Position numbers and translations under genes: made by a program. A DNA stretch of 64,000 bases from Muribaculaceae bacterium (GTDB taxonomy: Bacteria; Bacteroidota; Bacteroidia; Bacteroidales; Muribaculaceae): NCBI GenBank assembly GCA_016290325.1, contig JAEETL010000007.1:29652-93651 (forward strand), given 5' to 3'. Shown here piece by piece: positions 8,644 to 16,859 of this stretch (positions within the stretch are counted from its first letter, which is position 1; every line of letters begins with the position of its first letter). The notes under the pieces are model-generated. The model worked only from the letters and a program-made list of their open reading frames with translations. It did not search any database and had not been told where the DNA came from.

Positions 8644-9966
8644 TTATTTGCTCTCGCGTACGTGTTTGTACTTGAACAGGAACATGAACGACACGGCCAC
8701 AACAAGGGCAAACGCGGCGAAAATGTACCAAGCGGTGCTCCAGCTGGTAGCGGTATTGCCCACCAGGAAGCCATCGTCGGTCCAGTGGCACAGGCTGTTG
8801 ACAATCGCACCAGCAGCCAGGGTGCCGATGGTGGCGCCCAAACCGTTGGTCATCAACATGAACAGACCCTGAGCCGAAGCCTTGATGTTGGGATCACATT
8901 CCTTGTCAACGAAGATACCGCCCGAGACATTGAAGAAGTCAAATGCCACTCCATAAACCAGGCAAGACAGCACAATCAGGATGACACCAGGCCATGCGGG
9001 ATTACCGGCACCGAAGAAGCCGAACCTCAATACCCAAGCGAACATGGCGATGAGCATCACCACCTTGATGCCGTAACGCTTCAGGAAGAACGGGATGAGC
9101 AGGATGCATAACGCCTCGGCAATCTGTGAGAGCGACACGAGCATCGTGGCATTGTTAGCGCCAAAGGTATCGGCCATTGCGGGATCACTCTTGAAATGGG
9201 TCAGATAGGGGGTGGCAAAGCCGTTGGTCACCTGAAGTGACATACCCAATAATGCCGAGAAGATGAAGAACAGGGCCATCTTCTTGGTCTTGAACAGCTT
9301 AAAGGCGTTCAAACCCAGCGATTCGACAAGCGACTGAGATTCTTTCTTCACCAGCTTGCACTGCGGCAAGGTCATGCAGTACATGAACAGCACGAAGCTC
9401 AACAGGCCAGATACCATGAACTGCATATAGGTGTACTGGAACTTGTTAGCGTTCTCGCCAAGTGTGAAGCTAAAACTACCACCGTCAAGCACGGCACAAT
9501 TCACGAACCACATCGTGGCGATAAAGCCAATCGTGCCAAACACGCGGATGGGCGGGAAGTCCTTCTCGGTATCCATGCCATTGTCCTTAAGCAAAGTAAA
9601 GGCAACAGTGTTGGACAAGGCCAGAGTAGGCATGTAGAATGCGACACTCAACGTGTAAATCGTGATGAATGCCATCTTATTAGGCTCGGGATTGGTCATG
9701 CCCATATAGGCCAGAGCAATCATCGCCATACCTGCAATCAAATGGCAAATGCCCAATAGACGTTGGGGTTGGATGTACTTGTCAGCCACAATGCCCATCA
9801 GTGTAGGCATGAAGATTGACACGATGCCCTGAATAGCATAGAACAATGAAATCTCGGTGCCCATGCCAGCACGTCCCAGATAGTTGCCCATGCAAGTCAG
9901 GTAAGCGCCCCACACGGCAAACTCCAGGAAATTCATCACAATGAGTCTTAACTTTAAATTCTTCAT
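8644..9966 (-). CDS. NupG/XapB-family nucleoside:H+ symporter (MFS)
   Basis: 440 residues with about 12 membrane helices. The opening MKNLKLRLIVMNFLEFAVWGAY and the segment FPPIRVFGTIGFIATMW match the nucleoside:H+ symporter family of the major facilitator superfamily. Inner-membrane uptake of nucleosides is predicted; specificity is not readable. A -7 box (minus strand TAATTTTG, 9999-10006) lies just upstream at the edge of the DUF151 gene, so an internal promoter is possible. rsmE follows at 7 bases. Confidence 0.88.
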   Translation of the reverse strand: MKNLKLRLIVMNFLEFAVWGAYLTCMGNYLGRAGMGTEISLFYAIQGIVSIFMPTLMGIVADKYIQPQRLLGICHLIAGMAMIALAYMGMTNPEPNKMAFITIYTLSVAFYMPTLALSNTVAFTLLKDNGMDTEKDFPPIRVFGTIGFIATMWFVNCAVLDGGSFSFTLGENANKFQYTYMQFMVSGLLSFVLFMYCMTLPQCKLVKKESQSLVESLGLNAFKLFKTKKMALFFIFSALLGMSLQVTNGFATPYLTHFKSDPAMADTFGANNATMLVSLSQIAEALCILLIPFFLKRYGIKVVMLIAMFAWVLRFGFFGAGNPAWPGVILIVLSCLVYGVAFDFFNVSGGIFVDKECDPNIKASAQGLFMLMTNGLGATIGTLAAGAIVNSLCHWTDDGFLVGNTATSWSTAWYIFAAFALVVAVSFMFLFKYKHVRESK

Positions 9967-10020
9967 CTTGAATCGTTATTTTTAATATGTATAATCTGCA
10001 AAATTAATAAAAAAGGGTAA

Positions 10021-10617
10021 TCACTCTCCACTTTGCTGCGGATTAGTTTTGCGGGCGATGATTTTTTGGATTTTGGCCGCGCGTTCATACTGCTCCTTAT
10101 CCACATAGTGCTGCATGCGCTGCTCCAACTTCTCCACAGGCAGGTCCTCAAGACGAACGTGGCGCTGCGCCTTGTAATTGCCGTCCTGACGCCACTCATA
10201 GCTGGTGAGTGACATCACGTCGGGCGTAGTGTATATTGGGGCACCGGTGCGCAGGGCGATAGCGATCGCGTCGCTCGTGCGGGCATCAATATCCACCTCA
10301 ACCTTACCATCAGTCAAGTGAAGCATCGAGGCAAACACGCCCTCCTTGAAACTATAGATGGTCACCCGTTTAAGTTCAACGCCATAGGCATGGAACATGC
10401 TGACGAACAGGTCATGAGTCAACGGCCTCGACGGCATTACCTGCTCGAGATGCACGGCAATAGACTGTGCCTCGGCAGCCCCCACAACGATGGGTATGCG
10501 CCTTGCTTCGTCGGGCGTACTGTCGGCATTTTCCAGCAACAACGCATAGGCACCGGCCTGAACCTCGCTGCGTGTGATGCCCAGCACTTTCAACTCTATC
10601 AAATCGTTATTATCCAT
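10021..10617 (-). CDS. bifunctional nuclease-family (DUF151) protein with UvrB/UvrC motif
   Basis: About 198 residues from the ATG at 10617; a TTG seven codons further up is less likely. Residues up to about 140 are the DUF151/BFN domain (LKVLGITRSEVQAGAYALLL, RRIPIVVGAAEAQSIA, VDIDARTSDAIAIALR). The end carries a UvrB/UvrC-type helical hairpin (LEQRMQHYVDKEQYERAAKIQ). The plant homologue has DNase and RNase activity; the bacterial role is not settled. The gene starts 17 bases after mnmA. Confidence 0.85.
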   Translation of the reverse strand: MDNNDLIELKVLGITRSEVQAGAYALLLENADSTPDEARRIPIVVGAAEAQSIAVHLEQVMPSRPLTHDLFVSMFHAYGVELKRVTIYSFKEGVFASMLHLTDGKVEVDIDARTSDAIAIALRTGAPIYTTPDVMSLTSYEWRQDGNYKAQRHVRLEDLPVEKLEQRMQHYVDKEQYERAAKIQKIIARKTNPQQSGE

Positions 10618-10634
10618 ATATCGCTTTATTTCAG

Positions 10635-11699
10635 TCAATTAGTTATTATGCCGCTACCATAGCACAAATGGCCACTTGCGTCATAAATGACGGCAAACTG
10701 GCCTGGAGCAATGCCTTGAACGTCCTCCGCGCTATCGATGACCCATTGACGGTCACCAATGCGGGTAAACTTGCCTCTCATGATATGGGGCGTGTGGCGG
10801 TTTTTAAACATGATATCAACCGATCCTTCAACACCCTCCCAAGGATTGCCCGAGATGAAGTGCATCTCATCAAGCCTGAGCGTGCGGCCATATTGCTTGT
10901 CGGTTCCATAACCGTTTGAGACGTAGATAACGTTCTCATCCACATTCTTGCGTACTACATACCATGGTCCACCACTCAGTCCCAGGCCCTTGCGCTGACC
11001 AATGGTGTGGAACCAGTAGCCGCGGTGCTGACCCAGTTTGCGACCCGTTTCCAATTCGATGATGGGGCCAGGCCGCTCGCCCAAGTGACGACGGATGAAG
11101 TCATTATAGTCAATTTGCCCCAAGAAGCAGATACCCTGACTGTCGCGACGGTGGGCATTGGGCAAATGAGCCGCTTCGGCAATGCGCCGCACCTCTTCCT
11201 TGGGTAGCGAGCCTATCGGGAACATGACATGTTTGAGTTGGTCGTAGGTGATCTGCGCCAGAAAATCGGTTTGATCCTTGACGGGATCGACTGCAGTGGC
11301 CAAATATTTCACGCCATCAACTACCTCAGTCGTAGCATAATGTCCCGTGGCAGTCATGTCAAAATCTTTCCCCCAACGCTCCTCAAAAAAGCCAAACTTA
11401 ATCATGCGGTTGCACATCATGTCAGGATTAGGCGTGAGGCCGGCTTTGACAGTGCGCAAGGCATATTCCATCACATGGTCCCAATACTCCTCATGCAACG
11501 ACACCACCTCTAACGGCAGGCCATAACGATGGGCGATGAGGGTACACATCTCAATATCTTCCTCGGCACTGCAATCGCCCTCATCATTATCCATTCCGAT
11601 GCGGATGTAAAACAGGTGCAAGTCCTCGCCCTGCTCCTTAAGCTGGTGAACGACGACCGCGCTATCAACGCCTCCTGATATGAGTACTGCAATTGCCAT
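10635..11699 (-). CDS. mnmA: tRNA-specific 2-thiouridylase MnmA
   Basis: 354 residues. A PP-loop ATP pyrophosphatase signature, SGGVDS (residues 8-13), precedes the catalytic Cys pair: Cys96 in NPDMMCN and Cys191 in GICFLG. The C-terminal beta-barrel region includes [14 protein letters not shown] and PGQFAVIYD. MnmA thiolates U34 of Lys, Glu and Gln tRNAs, taking sulfur from a persulfide relay. Bacteroidetes commonly carry two MnmA paralogues, so this may be one of a pair. It begins the minus-strand run that continues into the DUF151 gene. Confidence 0.95.
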   Translation of the reverse strand: MAIAVLISGGVDSAVVVHQLKEQGEDLHLFYIRIGMDNDEGDCSAEEDIEMCTLIAHRYGLPLEVVSLHEEYWDHVMEYALRTVKAGLTPNPDMMCNRMIKFGFFEERWGKDFDMTATGHYATTEVVDGVKYLATAVDPVKDQTDFLAQITYDQLKHVMFPIGSLPKEEVRRIAEAAHLPNAHRRDSQGICFLGQIDYNDFIRRHLGERPGPIIELETGRKLGQHRGYWFHTIGQRKGLGLSGGPWYVVRKNVDENVIYVSNGYGTDKQYGRTLRLDEMHFISGNPWEGVEGSVDIMFKNRHTPHIMRGKFTRIGDRQWVIDSAEDVQGIAPGQFAVIYDASGHLCYGSGIITN

Positions 11700-11718
11700 A
11701 CAATTAAAATCCAGTCAG

Positions 11719-12204
11719 TTATGCTTTATCGAGCACCTCTTCCTCAACGGGGCTCTCAGTAAAATGGGCTGCGATGATATAGTCCAGTGAAATCTTTCCT
11801 GGTCCCGACAAGAGCATGAAAATGAAAATGCCGATGAACATCACAGGGTAACCAGGCTGAAAGTTGTATAGTTGGTCAGTTACCGACGCCTCAGAAGACA
11901 TGATGACATTCTCGGCAACCAGCATCATCCCCAACGGGAAAAGCACAGCCAGGCGCGTGAGCAGACCCAGCATGATGCACACCGCGCACAGCATTTCGAC
12001 AATGACCAGCGCGGTAACCGAGGCCTCGGGCGACATACCCATGAAACCGTTAAAAGTGGGCACGATCTGGTCAAAATTCAACATCTGGCGGATGCACAAC
12101 TGCAAGAACATGATACCCGTGAACAGGCGCAGGAACAAACGCGACAGGTTACTGTAGGTGTGCCCCACACTATAAAGAAACAGGTTTTTGAAAAAATTAG
12201 TCAT
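11719..12204 (-). CDS. DoxX-family membrane protein
   Basis: 161 residues with four predicted membrane helices. DoxX-type features are RLFLRLFTGIMFLQL at the first helix, then ALVIVEMLCAVCIMLGLLTR and PLGMMLVAENVIM. DoxX proteins are linked to quinone-related redox processes or thiosulfate oxidation, but most copies lack an assigned role. The gene starts 4 bases after the DUF5106 gene ends, so the two form an operon with mnmA downstream. Confidence 0.85.
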   Translation of the reverse strand: MTNFFKNLFLYSVGHTYSNLSRLFLRLFTGIMFLQLCIRQMLNFDQIVPTFNGFMGMSPEASVTALVIVEMLCAVCIMLGLLTRLAVLFPLGMMLVAENVIMSSEASVTDQLYNFQPGYPVMFIGIFIFMLLSGPGKISLDYIIAAHFTESPVEEEVLDKA

Positions 12205-12207
12205 AAT

Positions 12208-13110
12208 CTAGTCAAATAAATAGTTGGGGTTCACAGCCGACATCAGCCCCTCGACCGAAAGGCTCTTATTGACGATGGTGCGCTGCTCATCAAGCACATA
12301 GCAACAAGGAAAAGCGCGCAAGTCCAACTGTTTGAGCAAGTCAGCATTACAACCCACAATCCAGTTGTTGGCATATCCAGCTGCAACAGTCGCCCATTCG
12401 GAGGTGTACTTATTCATGCTTAGGCACACCAACGTGGAATTACCTGAATCCAACAGAGCATTCAGGGCCACATCGGTGCTCAGGCGAAGGCGCCCAATGG
12501 TACTATCGGTACTGTCATCAACAAACAACAGCAAATAACTCTTTGCGGGAAATTCGCTTAACCTCCGCTTAACGCCATCGGTATCGATGAATTCAAAATC
12601 CAGTGTTGCTCCCACCTGAACAGCATTGATGCGAGCCAGTTGGGCACCATAATGATCACGTACGTCCTTAGGCAACTTCTTGGATGAGGCAAGCGCCTTG
12701 GCAAATGCCACATACACCTCATCGCTCCAATACTCAGCCTCGGTTCCATACAGCGCGCGCTCAGCCACCTCGCCCACCCTTTGCAGGTTAGAGGTATTAG
12801 ATTGTGCTTTGTTCACAAAATCACGCACGGTTGACATGACAACATTGCGATGTCCGTAGCGGAAAAAATCCACGAAATCTCTAAAGGTGTTCTCAAACGT
12901 CTCTAAATCTTTAATGGGCTTGCTGATGTCATAGTTATCCCAAAAGTGGGTAATGATATAATTGCAGCGGGCCTCAAGCGTGGAGCAGGTGTCAGGAGCC
13001 ATTGGATAGGCAAACAGGGTACCCGGCAACTGCTCGGCAAGCTGCCCCTGAGCTGATAATCGCAAACCAGCCAACATCAATGCGATGATTATCAGAGTAA
13101 TACGTCTCAT
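12208..13110 (-). CDS. exported DUF5106/thioredoxin-like protein
   Basis: 300 residues with a signal peptide (MRRITLIIIALMLAGLRLSAQ). Residues about 30-150 match the helical DUF5106 type (EARCNYIITHFWDNYDI, YGTEAEYWSDEVY). The rest has thioredoxin-fold strands (VGATLDFEFIDTDG, SYLLLFVDDSTDSTIGR, FPCCYVLDEQRTIV). The usual CxxC is absent where LLLFVDD sits, so disulfide reductase activity is doubtful. Periplasmic location is predicted; function is unknown. It leads a transcript with DoxX. Confidence 0.78.
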   Translation of the reverse strand: MRRITLIIIALMLAGLRLSAQGQLAEQLPGTLFAYPMAPDTCSTLEARCNYIITHFWDNYDISKPIKDLETFENTFRDFVDFFRYGHRNVVMSTVRDFVNKAQSNTSNLQRVGEVAERALYGTEAEYWSDEVYVAFAKALASSKKLPKDVRDHYGAQLARINAVQVGATLDFEFIDTDGVKRRLSEFPAKSYLLLFVDDSTDSTIGRLRLSTDVALNALLDSGNSTLVCLSMNKYTSEWATVAAGYANNWIVGCNADLLKQLDLRAFPCCYVLDEQRTIVNKSLSVEGLMSAVNPNYLFD

Positions 13111-13380
13111 TTCCAGTTATACTTTAACTTTCTGTTATTATTTAACCTGCTAAATTACTATAAATGCGTCAAATTGTAATGCTTCACGACCCCAAAAATC
13201 TTAGCACTTCAACATTTTTTCACATAAAACGATTCCAAGTGGCAACAACATGCAATATCATCCAATAAGCAGCTAATGAAAAACCGCCATTTCGCACTTT
13301 TACCATGAGAGAAACAGCGTTACTATAGATATTATTCATCCACGACAAAAGCATTGGCAGCATATGGACAGATAAAACAC

Positions 13381-13487
13381 AAAATGGCCGGAAACGCGAT
13401 TAGGTTTCCAGCCATCTATCATTACGCTTCTTGGGGTTTTCAAGCGTCAGTAATTCATCATGAGGGTCAAAAATTTTGATGCACAAA
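13381..13487 (-). ncRNA. candidate intergenic small RNA
   Basis: On the minus strand a TAATTTTG box (13494-13501) would start a transcript near 13487. The next 100 bases hold an imperfect hairpin (ATTACGCTT at 13421-13429 pairing with AAGCG...GTAAT) and then a GC-rich stem, ATGGCCGGAAAC with GTTTCCAGCCAT (13384-13415). Four Ts follow, as in an intrinsic terminator. No reading frame fits. It could instead be a stray terminator; no known RNA family is recognised. Confidence 0.35.
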
Positions 13488-13774
13488 ATTACAGCCAGTA
13501 ATAATCCTAAAATTATGAAAAACGCCGAAAATCGTTTGGATAATTTGTTTTTTTTGACCTAAAACTTGTGTTTTTTTAACCAACAAACACCATAAATTAT
13601 TTAAAGACAATATATTACAAAATCAAACGCCAACTATACTTTTCTACTATTCCTTTTTACAAACATGTTATTTCTACACGTCAAGTATGGAAGAGCAGAA
13701 AACCCATTTGCATCTCCTCAAGACATATGGACTCATTTATTAATGCTATAGATCGTGTTCTCATGAGACACCAG

Positions 13775-13804
13775 AAAAGCAGCCGGCCCTCTAGGACCGG
13801 CTGC
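13775..13804 (-). terminator. intrinsic terminator after the PAS gene
   Basis: GCAGCCGG (13779-13786) pairs with CCGGCTGC (13797-13804). On the minus strand the stem is followed by TTTT. It lies about 50 bases past the PAS gene stop. Confidence 0.75.
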
Positions 13805-13857
13805 CATTATAACAAAGGAAAAATAATTGCGGATTCTTACAATAGCATTTTAAGGGA

Positions 13858-14220
13858 TTAGGACCTGACGTAGTGGGGCATTTCCTGGGGGATGACCATG
13901 GAGATCTCGACCATGCCGCGGACATTGCCGTCGCTATCGCGCCATGGAGTCTGGTAAATCATCTTCTTAACGCCCTGCTTGTCAATGGTGTAGCAGTTGA
14001 CGGTGTCGGTGGCGATCATGTGGCGAATTTTCTCCTGGGACTTCGCGCTGTGGCAGGGCATCATGTTCTGGCCCAGCATGGTGCGTCCGTCCTTATCAAA
14101 GGTGGCCCTCGACCGCTCGTTCATAAAAATCACTTTCCCCTCCAGGTCACTCACGGTGATGGCACAATGGGTTCCCTCGGCCCAAGCGAGGGCTTCGTTG
14201 ATGATATCTTGCTCGTTCAT
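13858..14220 (-). CDS. small PAS-domain protein
   Basis: 120 residues forming a single PAS fold: ALAWAEGTHCAITVSDLEGKV, IFMNERSRATFDKDG, LGQNMMPCHSAKSQEKI and a closing strand near GNVRGMVEISMVIP. There is no output domain, transmembrane helix or haem motif that I can assign. Stand-alone PAS proteins of this kind bind small ligands or partners. It begins 13 bases after the 2-hydroxyacid dehydrogenase stop, so the two are probably one transcript and may share a metabolite signal (inference). Confidence 0.8.
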   Translation of the reverse strand: MNEQDIINEALAWAEGTHCAITVSDLEGKVIFMNERSRATFDKDGRTMLGQNMMPCHSAKSQEKIRHMIATDTVNCYTIDKQGVKKMIYQTPWRDSDGNVRGMVEISMVIPQEMPHYVRS

Positions 14221-14232
14221 TGGTATTTAAGT

Positions 14233-15195
14233 TTATCGGTTAACGACATTGACGGGTTTGCCGTCGAGATAGGCTGCGACGTTGCTGGTGATGACGTCCA
14301 TCAGGCGCACGCGGGCCTCGAAGCTGGTCCAGCCGATGTGAGGCGTGAGATAGCAGTTGCGGGCCGTGAGCAGGGGATGGTCGGCTGCGGGCGGTTCGAC
14401 ACTGGTGCAGTCCACGGCGGCGGCATAGAGGTGCCCGCTGTTCAGCGCGTCAGCCAGTGCTTGCTCATCGATGAGCGCACCACGGGCCATATTGAGCACG
14501 ATGGAGCCCTTCTTCATCATGGCCAAGCGCTCGGCATTGATCATGCCAGTCGTTTCGGCGTTAAGCGGACAGTGCAGGGTGAGCACGTCGCTGGTGCGCA
14601 TCAGGTGTTCCAGATTATCGGCCTTGAGGATGCCCTCGGGCAATTGGTCGGGAGTCTTGCTGGTAAATGCCATCACGCGCATATTCATCGCTTGGGCGAT
14701 GCGGGCCACGGCGCTGCCGATGTTGCCCATACCCACGACACCCATCTGCTTGCCAGCCAACTCAATAAGCGGAGTATTGAAATAGGCGTAGCTGCCGCAG
14801 TTGGTCCACTTCAGGTCACGGGCCTCGTCGGTGTAATGCTGGGGCTGCCAGCAAATGTTAAGCAAGTGGGCAATGGTCAATTGAGCCACGCTGTCGGTGC
14901 TGTAGGCCGGCACGTTGGTCACCACAATACCACGACGGCTAGCCTCGGCAATATCAGCGACGTTGAATCCCGTCGCCATCACACCGATATACTTCAAATC
15001 GGGCAGTTGGGCAATGGCATCAGCGGTGATAGGAACTTTGTTGGTCAGCACCATCTCGGCCCCTTGACAACGCTCGACCACAGTGTCGGCGGTGCCGAAG
15101 TCATAAATGTCACAGGGGGCAAGTGCCCTCATCGGTTCCCACGACAGGTCGCCAGGATTGCCGGCATAACCGTCAAGAATGACTATTTTTCTCAT
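14233..15195 (-). CDS. D-2-hydroxyacid dehydrogenase (glycerate dehydrogenase/hydroxypyruvate reductase type)
   Basis: 320 residues. The NAD-binding Rossmann motif is GVVGMGNIGSAVARIA. The catalytic triad of the family is visible: Arg in NMARGALIDEQAL, Glu in DCTSVEPPAADHPL and His in TPHIGWTSFEAR. The enzyme reduces a 2-oxo acid to its D-2-hydroxy acid with NAD(P)H. Closeness to HprA-type proteins suggests hydroxypyruvate/glycerate, but the substrate is not proven by sequence. A promoter lies at 15239-15269. Confidence 0.88.
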   Translation of the reverse strand: MRKIVILDGYAGNPGDLSWEPMRALAPCDIYDFGTADTVVERCQGAEMVLTNKVPITADAIAQLPDLKYIGVMATGFNVADIAEASRRGIVVTNVPAYSTDSVAQLTIAHLLNICWQPQHYTDEARDLKWTNCGSYAYFNTPLIELAGKQMGVVGMGNIGSAVARIAQAMNMRVMAFTSKTPDQLPEGILKADNLEHLMRTSDVLTLHCPLNAETTGMINAERLAMMKKGSIVLNMARGALIDEQALADALNSGHLYAAAVDCTSVEPPAADHPLLTARNCYLTPHIGWTSFEARVRLMDVITSNVAAYLDGKPVNVVNR

Positions 15196-15238
15196 AAATC
15201 TTAAAATTTTTCAGTCTATAGGGTATTTTATCACGTCA

Positions 15239-15269
15239 CAAAATTAAAAGAAAAATGCCGAATAACAAA
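15239..15269 (-). promoter_or_regulatory. promoter for the 2-hydroxyacid dehydrogenase gene
   Basis: On the minus strand TTTG (15266-15269), a 19-base spacer and TAATTTTG (15239-15246). It is divergent from the HU promoter box TAATTTTG on the plus strand at 15279-15286. Confidence 0.65.
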
Positions 15270-15311
15270 AAATATCGTTAATTTTGCGGATTGTAAAATA
15301 AAGGATTTCCT

Positions 15312-15584
15312 ATGGATAATAAGAAACTGGTTGAGACTGTCGCCTCGAATATGGGCCGCACAACCCAAGACATCAACAAGCTAATCGAAGCTTTCGCTGG
15401 CGTTTTGCGCACTCGCTGTGGCGAGATGGATAGTGTGATTGTGCCCGGTTTTGGCACCTTTGAACCCAAAAAACGCAACGAGCGTGTCATGCAACATCCC
15501 AAAACGGGCAAGCGCATGCTCGTTCCGCCCAAGATTGTGCTCGGTTTCAAGGTAAGCAATGTGCTCAAGGCTAAACTCAAGTGA
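15312..15584 (+). CDS. HU/IHF-family DNA-binding protein
   Basis: 90 residues, the full length of an HU subunit. It has the helical dimer core (MDNKKLVETVASNMGRTTQ, INKLIEAFAGVLRTRC) and the PGFGTFEPKKR segment that starts the DNA-binding arms. The arm tip carries HPKTGKRMLVPPK, and the closing helix is FKVSNVLKAKL. HU proteins bend DNA in the nucleoid. The next HU-type gene follows after 19 bases, with its own Shine-Dalgarno sequence, so the two may form a heterodimer or a functional pair (inference). Confidence 0.92.
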   Translation: MDNKKLVETVASNMGRTTQDINKLIEAFAGVLRTRCGEMDSVIVPGFGTFEPKKRNERVMQHPKTGKRMLVPPKIVLGFKVSNVLKAKLK

Positions 15585-15603
15585 AAAAGAAAGGAGAAAG
15601 AGC

Positions 15604-16764
15604 ATGAACACAAAAATCACATTTGTCGAGCTCGTGGACATGATTGCCGAGTCCACCTCAACCACCAAGCGGGTATGCGAACTATTCGTCAAGGAATTGT
15701 TCGCTACGGTCTCTCAAGCGCTTATTGACGGCGAACAAGTTAAAATCAAGGGCATAGGGACCTTTAAGGTAGCCCGAATGAAACCCCGCAAGGGCGTAGA
15801 TGTCAACACAGGCGAGCCCATTCAAATCGAGAGCCACAACAAATTGACTTTCACACCCGACAAATCATTAGCCGAAGCCATCAACCAGCCCTTCGCCCAA
15901 TTTGAAACCGTTGTGCTGGACGATGACGTTACCGACGAGAAATTGGCAGCAATCGACGAGGAACACCCCTCAGCCATTCCCGAGACACCAATTATCACCA
16001 ATGACATTGGCGGCACGCTGGCAGATGAATTCCCAGAGTTCCATGAGCCTCTTCCTGCCACCGAACCCGACGAATTCTTTGTGCCCGAGCCCATTGGTTC
16101 ACCAAAACCGGTCCAAGAGGAAAAGCAAAAACTGGAACCCGCTCCCGAACCTGAGCCTGAGCCCGAGCCCATGCCAGCTAAGGTAATAGAGCCCGAACCC
16201 GTAGCGGTAGAGTCTGAACCAGTAAAAACCGCTGAGCCCAAACCAGTAAAACCAGTTCTGGAGGAGCCCGAGCCAGTTGACAACTTCTATCGTCCCGAAC
16301 CCCGCAACGTTTACACGCCTACCCAAGAGCAAATCGACAGCGCGTCAGCCAGGTCCAAACTCAAGCGTTGGTTATGGGCATTGCTCGCAGCACTTGTACT
16401 AGGCATCCTAGGATGGCTCATTTTTGGCGGAAGCGATAATGGCAATAAGCAAAATGCGGAATCATCACAAGAAGTCGCTCCAGTTGACAGCGATGCCACC
16501 ACGGTTGAAGCATCGTCGGTCATCACCGACACCGTCACTTCAAAGATTGTGCTGAGCACCCTCTCTGACAGGTACTATGACAGCCCCTGGTTCTGGGTAT
16601 ATATCTACGAGGAGAACAAGAATATCATTTCTGACCCCAACAACGTGAAACCCGGAACGATTGTCGTCATCCCACCTGCCGAGAAATATGGTATTGACGC
16701 CAATGATCCCGCAAGCCTCAAGAAAGCCCAGCGCCTGTCTTGGGAGATTCTTAAGGGCAAATAA
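15604..16764 (+). CDS. HU-domain protein with Pro/Glu linker, membrane anchor and LysM-like domain
   Basis: 386 residues from the ATG at 15604, preceded by AAGGAG; an upstream start inside the previous gene is unlikely. Residues 1-95 are an HU domain (VKIKGIGTFKVARMKPRKG). About 160-235 is a Pro/Glu-rich linker with PEPEPEPEP. About 254-275 is one transmembrane helix (WLWALLAALVLGILGWLIF). About 315-358 resembles LysM (STLSDRYYDSPWFWVYIYEENKN, then PGTIVVIPP). This predicts a DNA-binding N-terminus in the cytoplasm and a peptidoglycan-contacting C-terminus in the periplasm. A link between nucleoid and envelope is inferred. Similar HU-LysM proteins exist in Bacteroidetes; function is unknown. 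Confidence 0.85.
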   Translation: MNTKITFVELVDMIAESTSTTKRVCELFVKELFATVSQALIDGEQVKIKGIGTFKVARMKPRKGVDVNTGEPIQIESHNKLTFTPDKSLAEAINQPFAQFETVVLDDDVTDEKLAAIDEEHPSAIPETPIITNDIGGTLADEFPEFHEPLPATEPDEFFVPEPIGSPKPVQEEKQKLEPAPEPEPEPEPMPAKVIEPEPVAVESEPVKTAEPKPVKPVLEEPEPVDNFYRPEPRNVYTPTQEQIDSASARSKLKRWLWALLAALVLGILGWLIFGGSDNGNKQNAESSQEVAPVDSDATTVEASSVITDTVTSKIVLSTLSDRYYDSPWFWVYIYEENKNIISDPNNVKPGTIVVIPPAEKYGIDANDPASLKKAQRLSWEILKGK

Positions 16765-16859
16765 GCGATAGCCATCACTATATATTATAATGTGATGACA
16801 TACATAGAACAGTGCCGCTAAATAACAATTGCAGCACCTAAGGTCTTATTATTGAATGA

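Larger units (their letters stand above)
13111..13857. other. 747-base AT-rich intergenic region
   Basis: No gene-sized reading frame with credible coding character is seen. The region holds two hairpins (13384-13415 and 13779-13804) and one minus-strand TAATTTTG box at 13494-13501. These define a candidate small RNA, listed separately. Confidence 0.6.

Noticed and set aside
13873..15204. 443-codon open frame on the plus strand
   Set aside because: It is antisense to the PAS and 2-hydroxyacid dehydrogenase genes, both clearly supported by motifs; its own translation has no family features.
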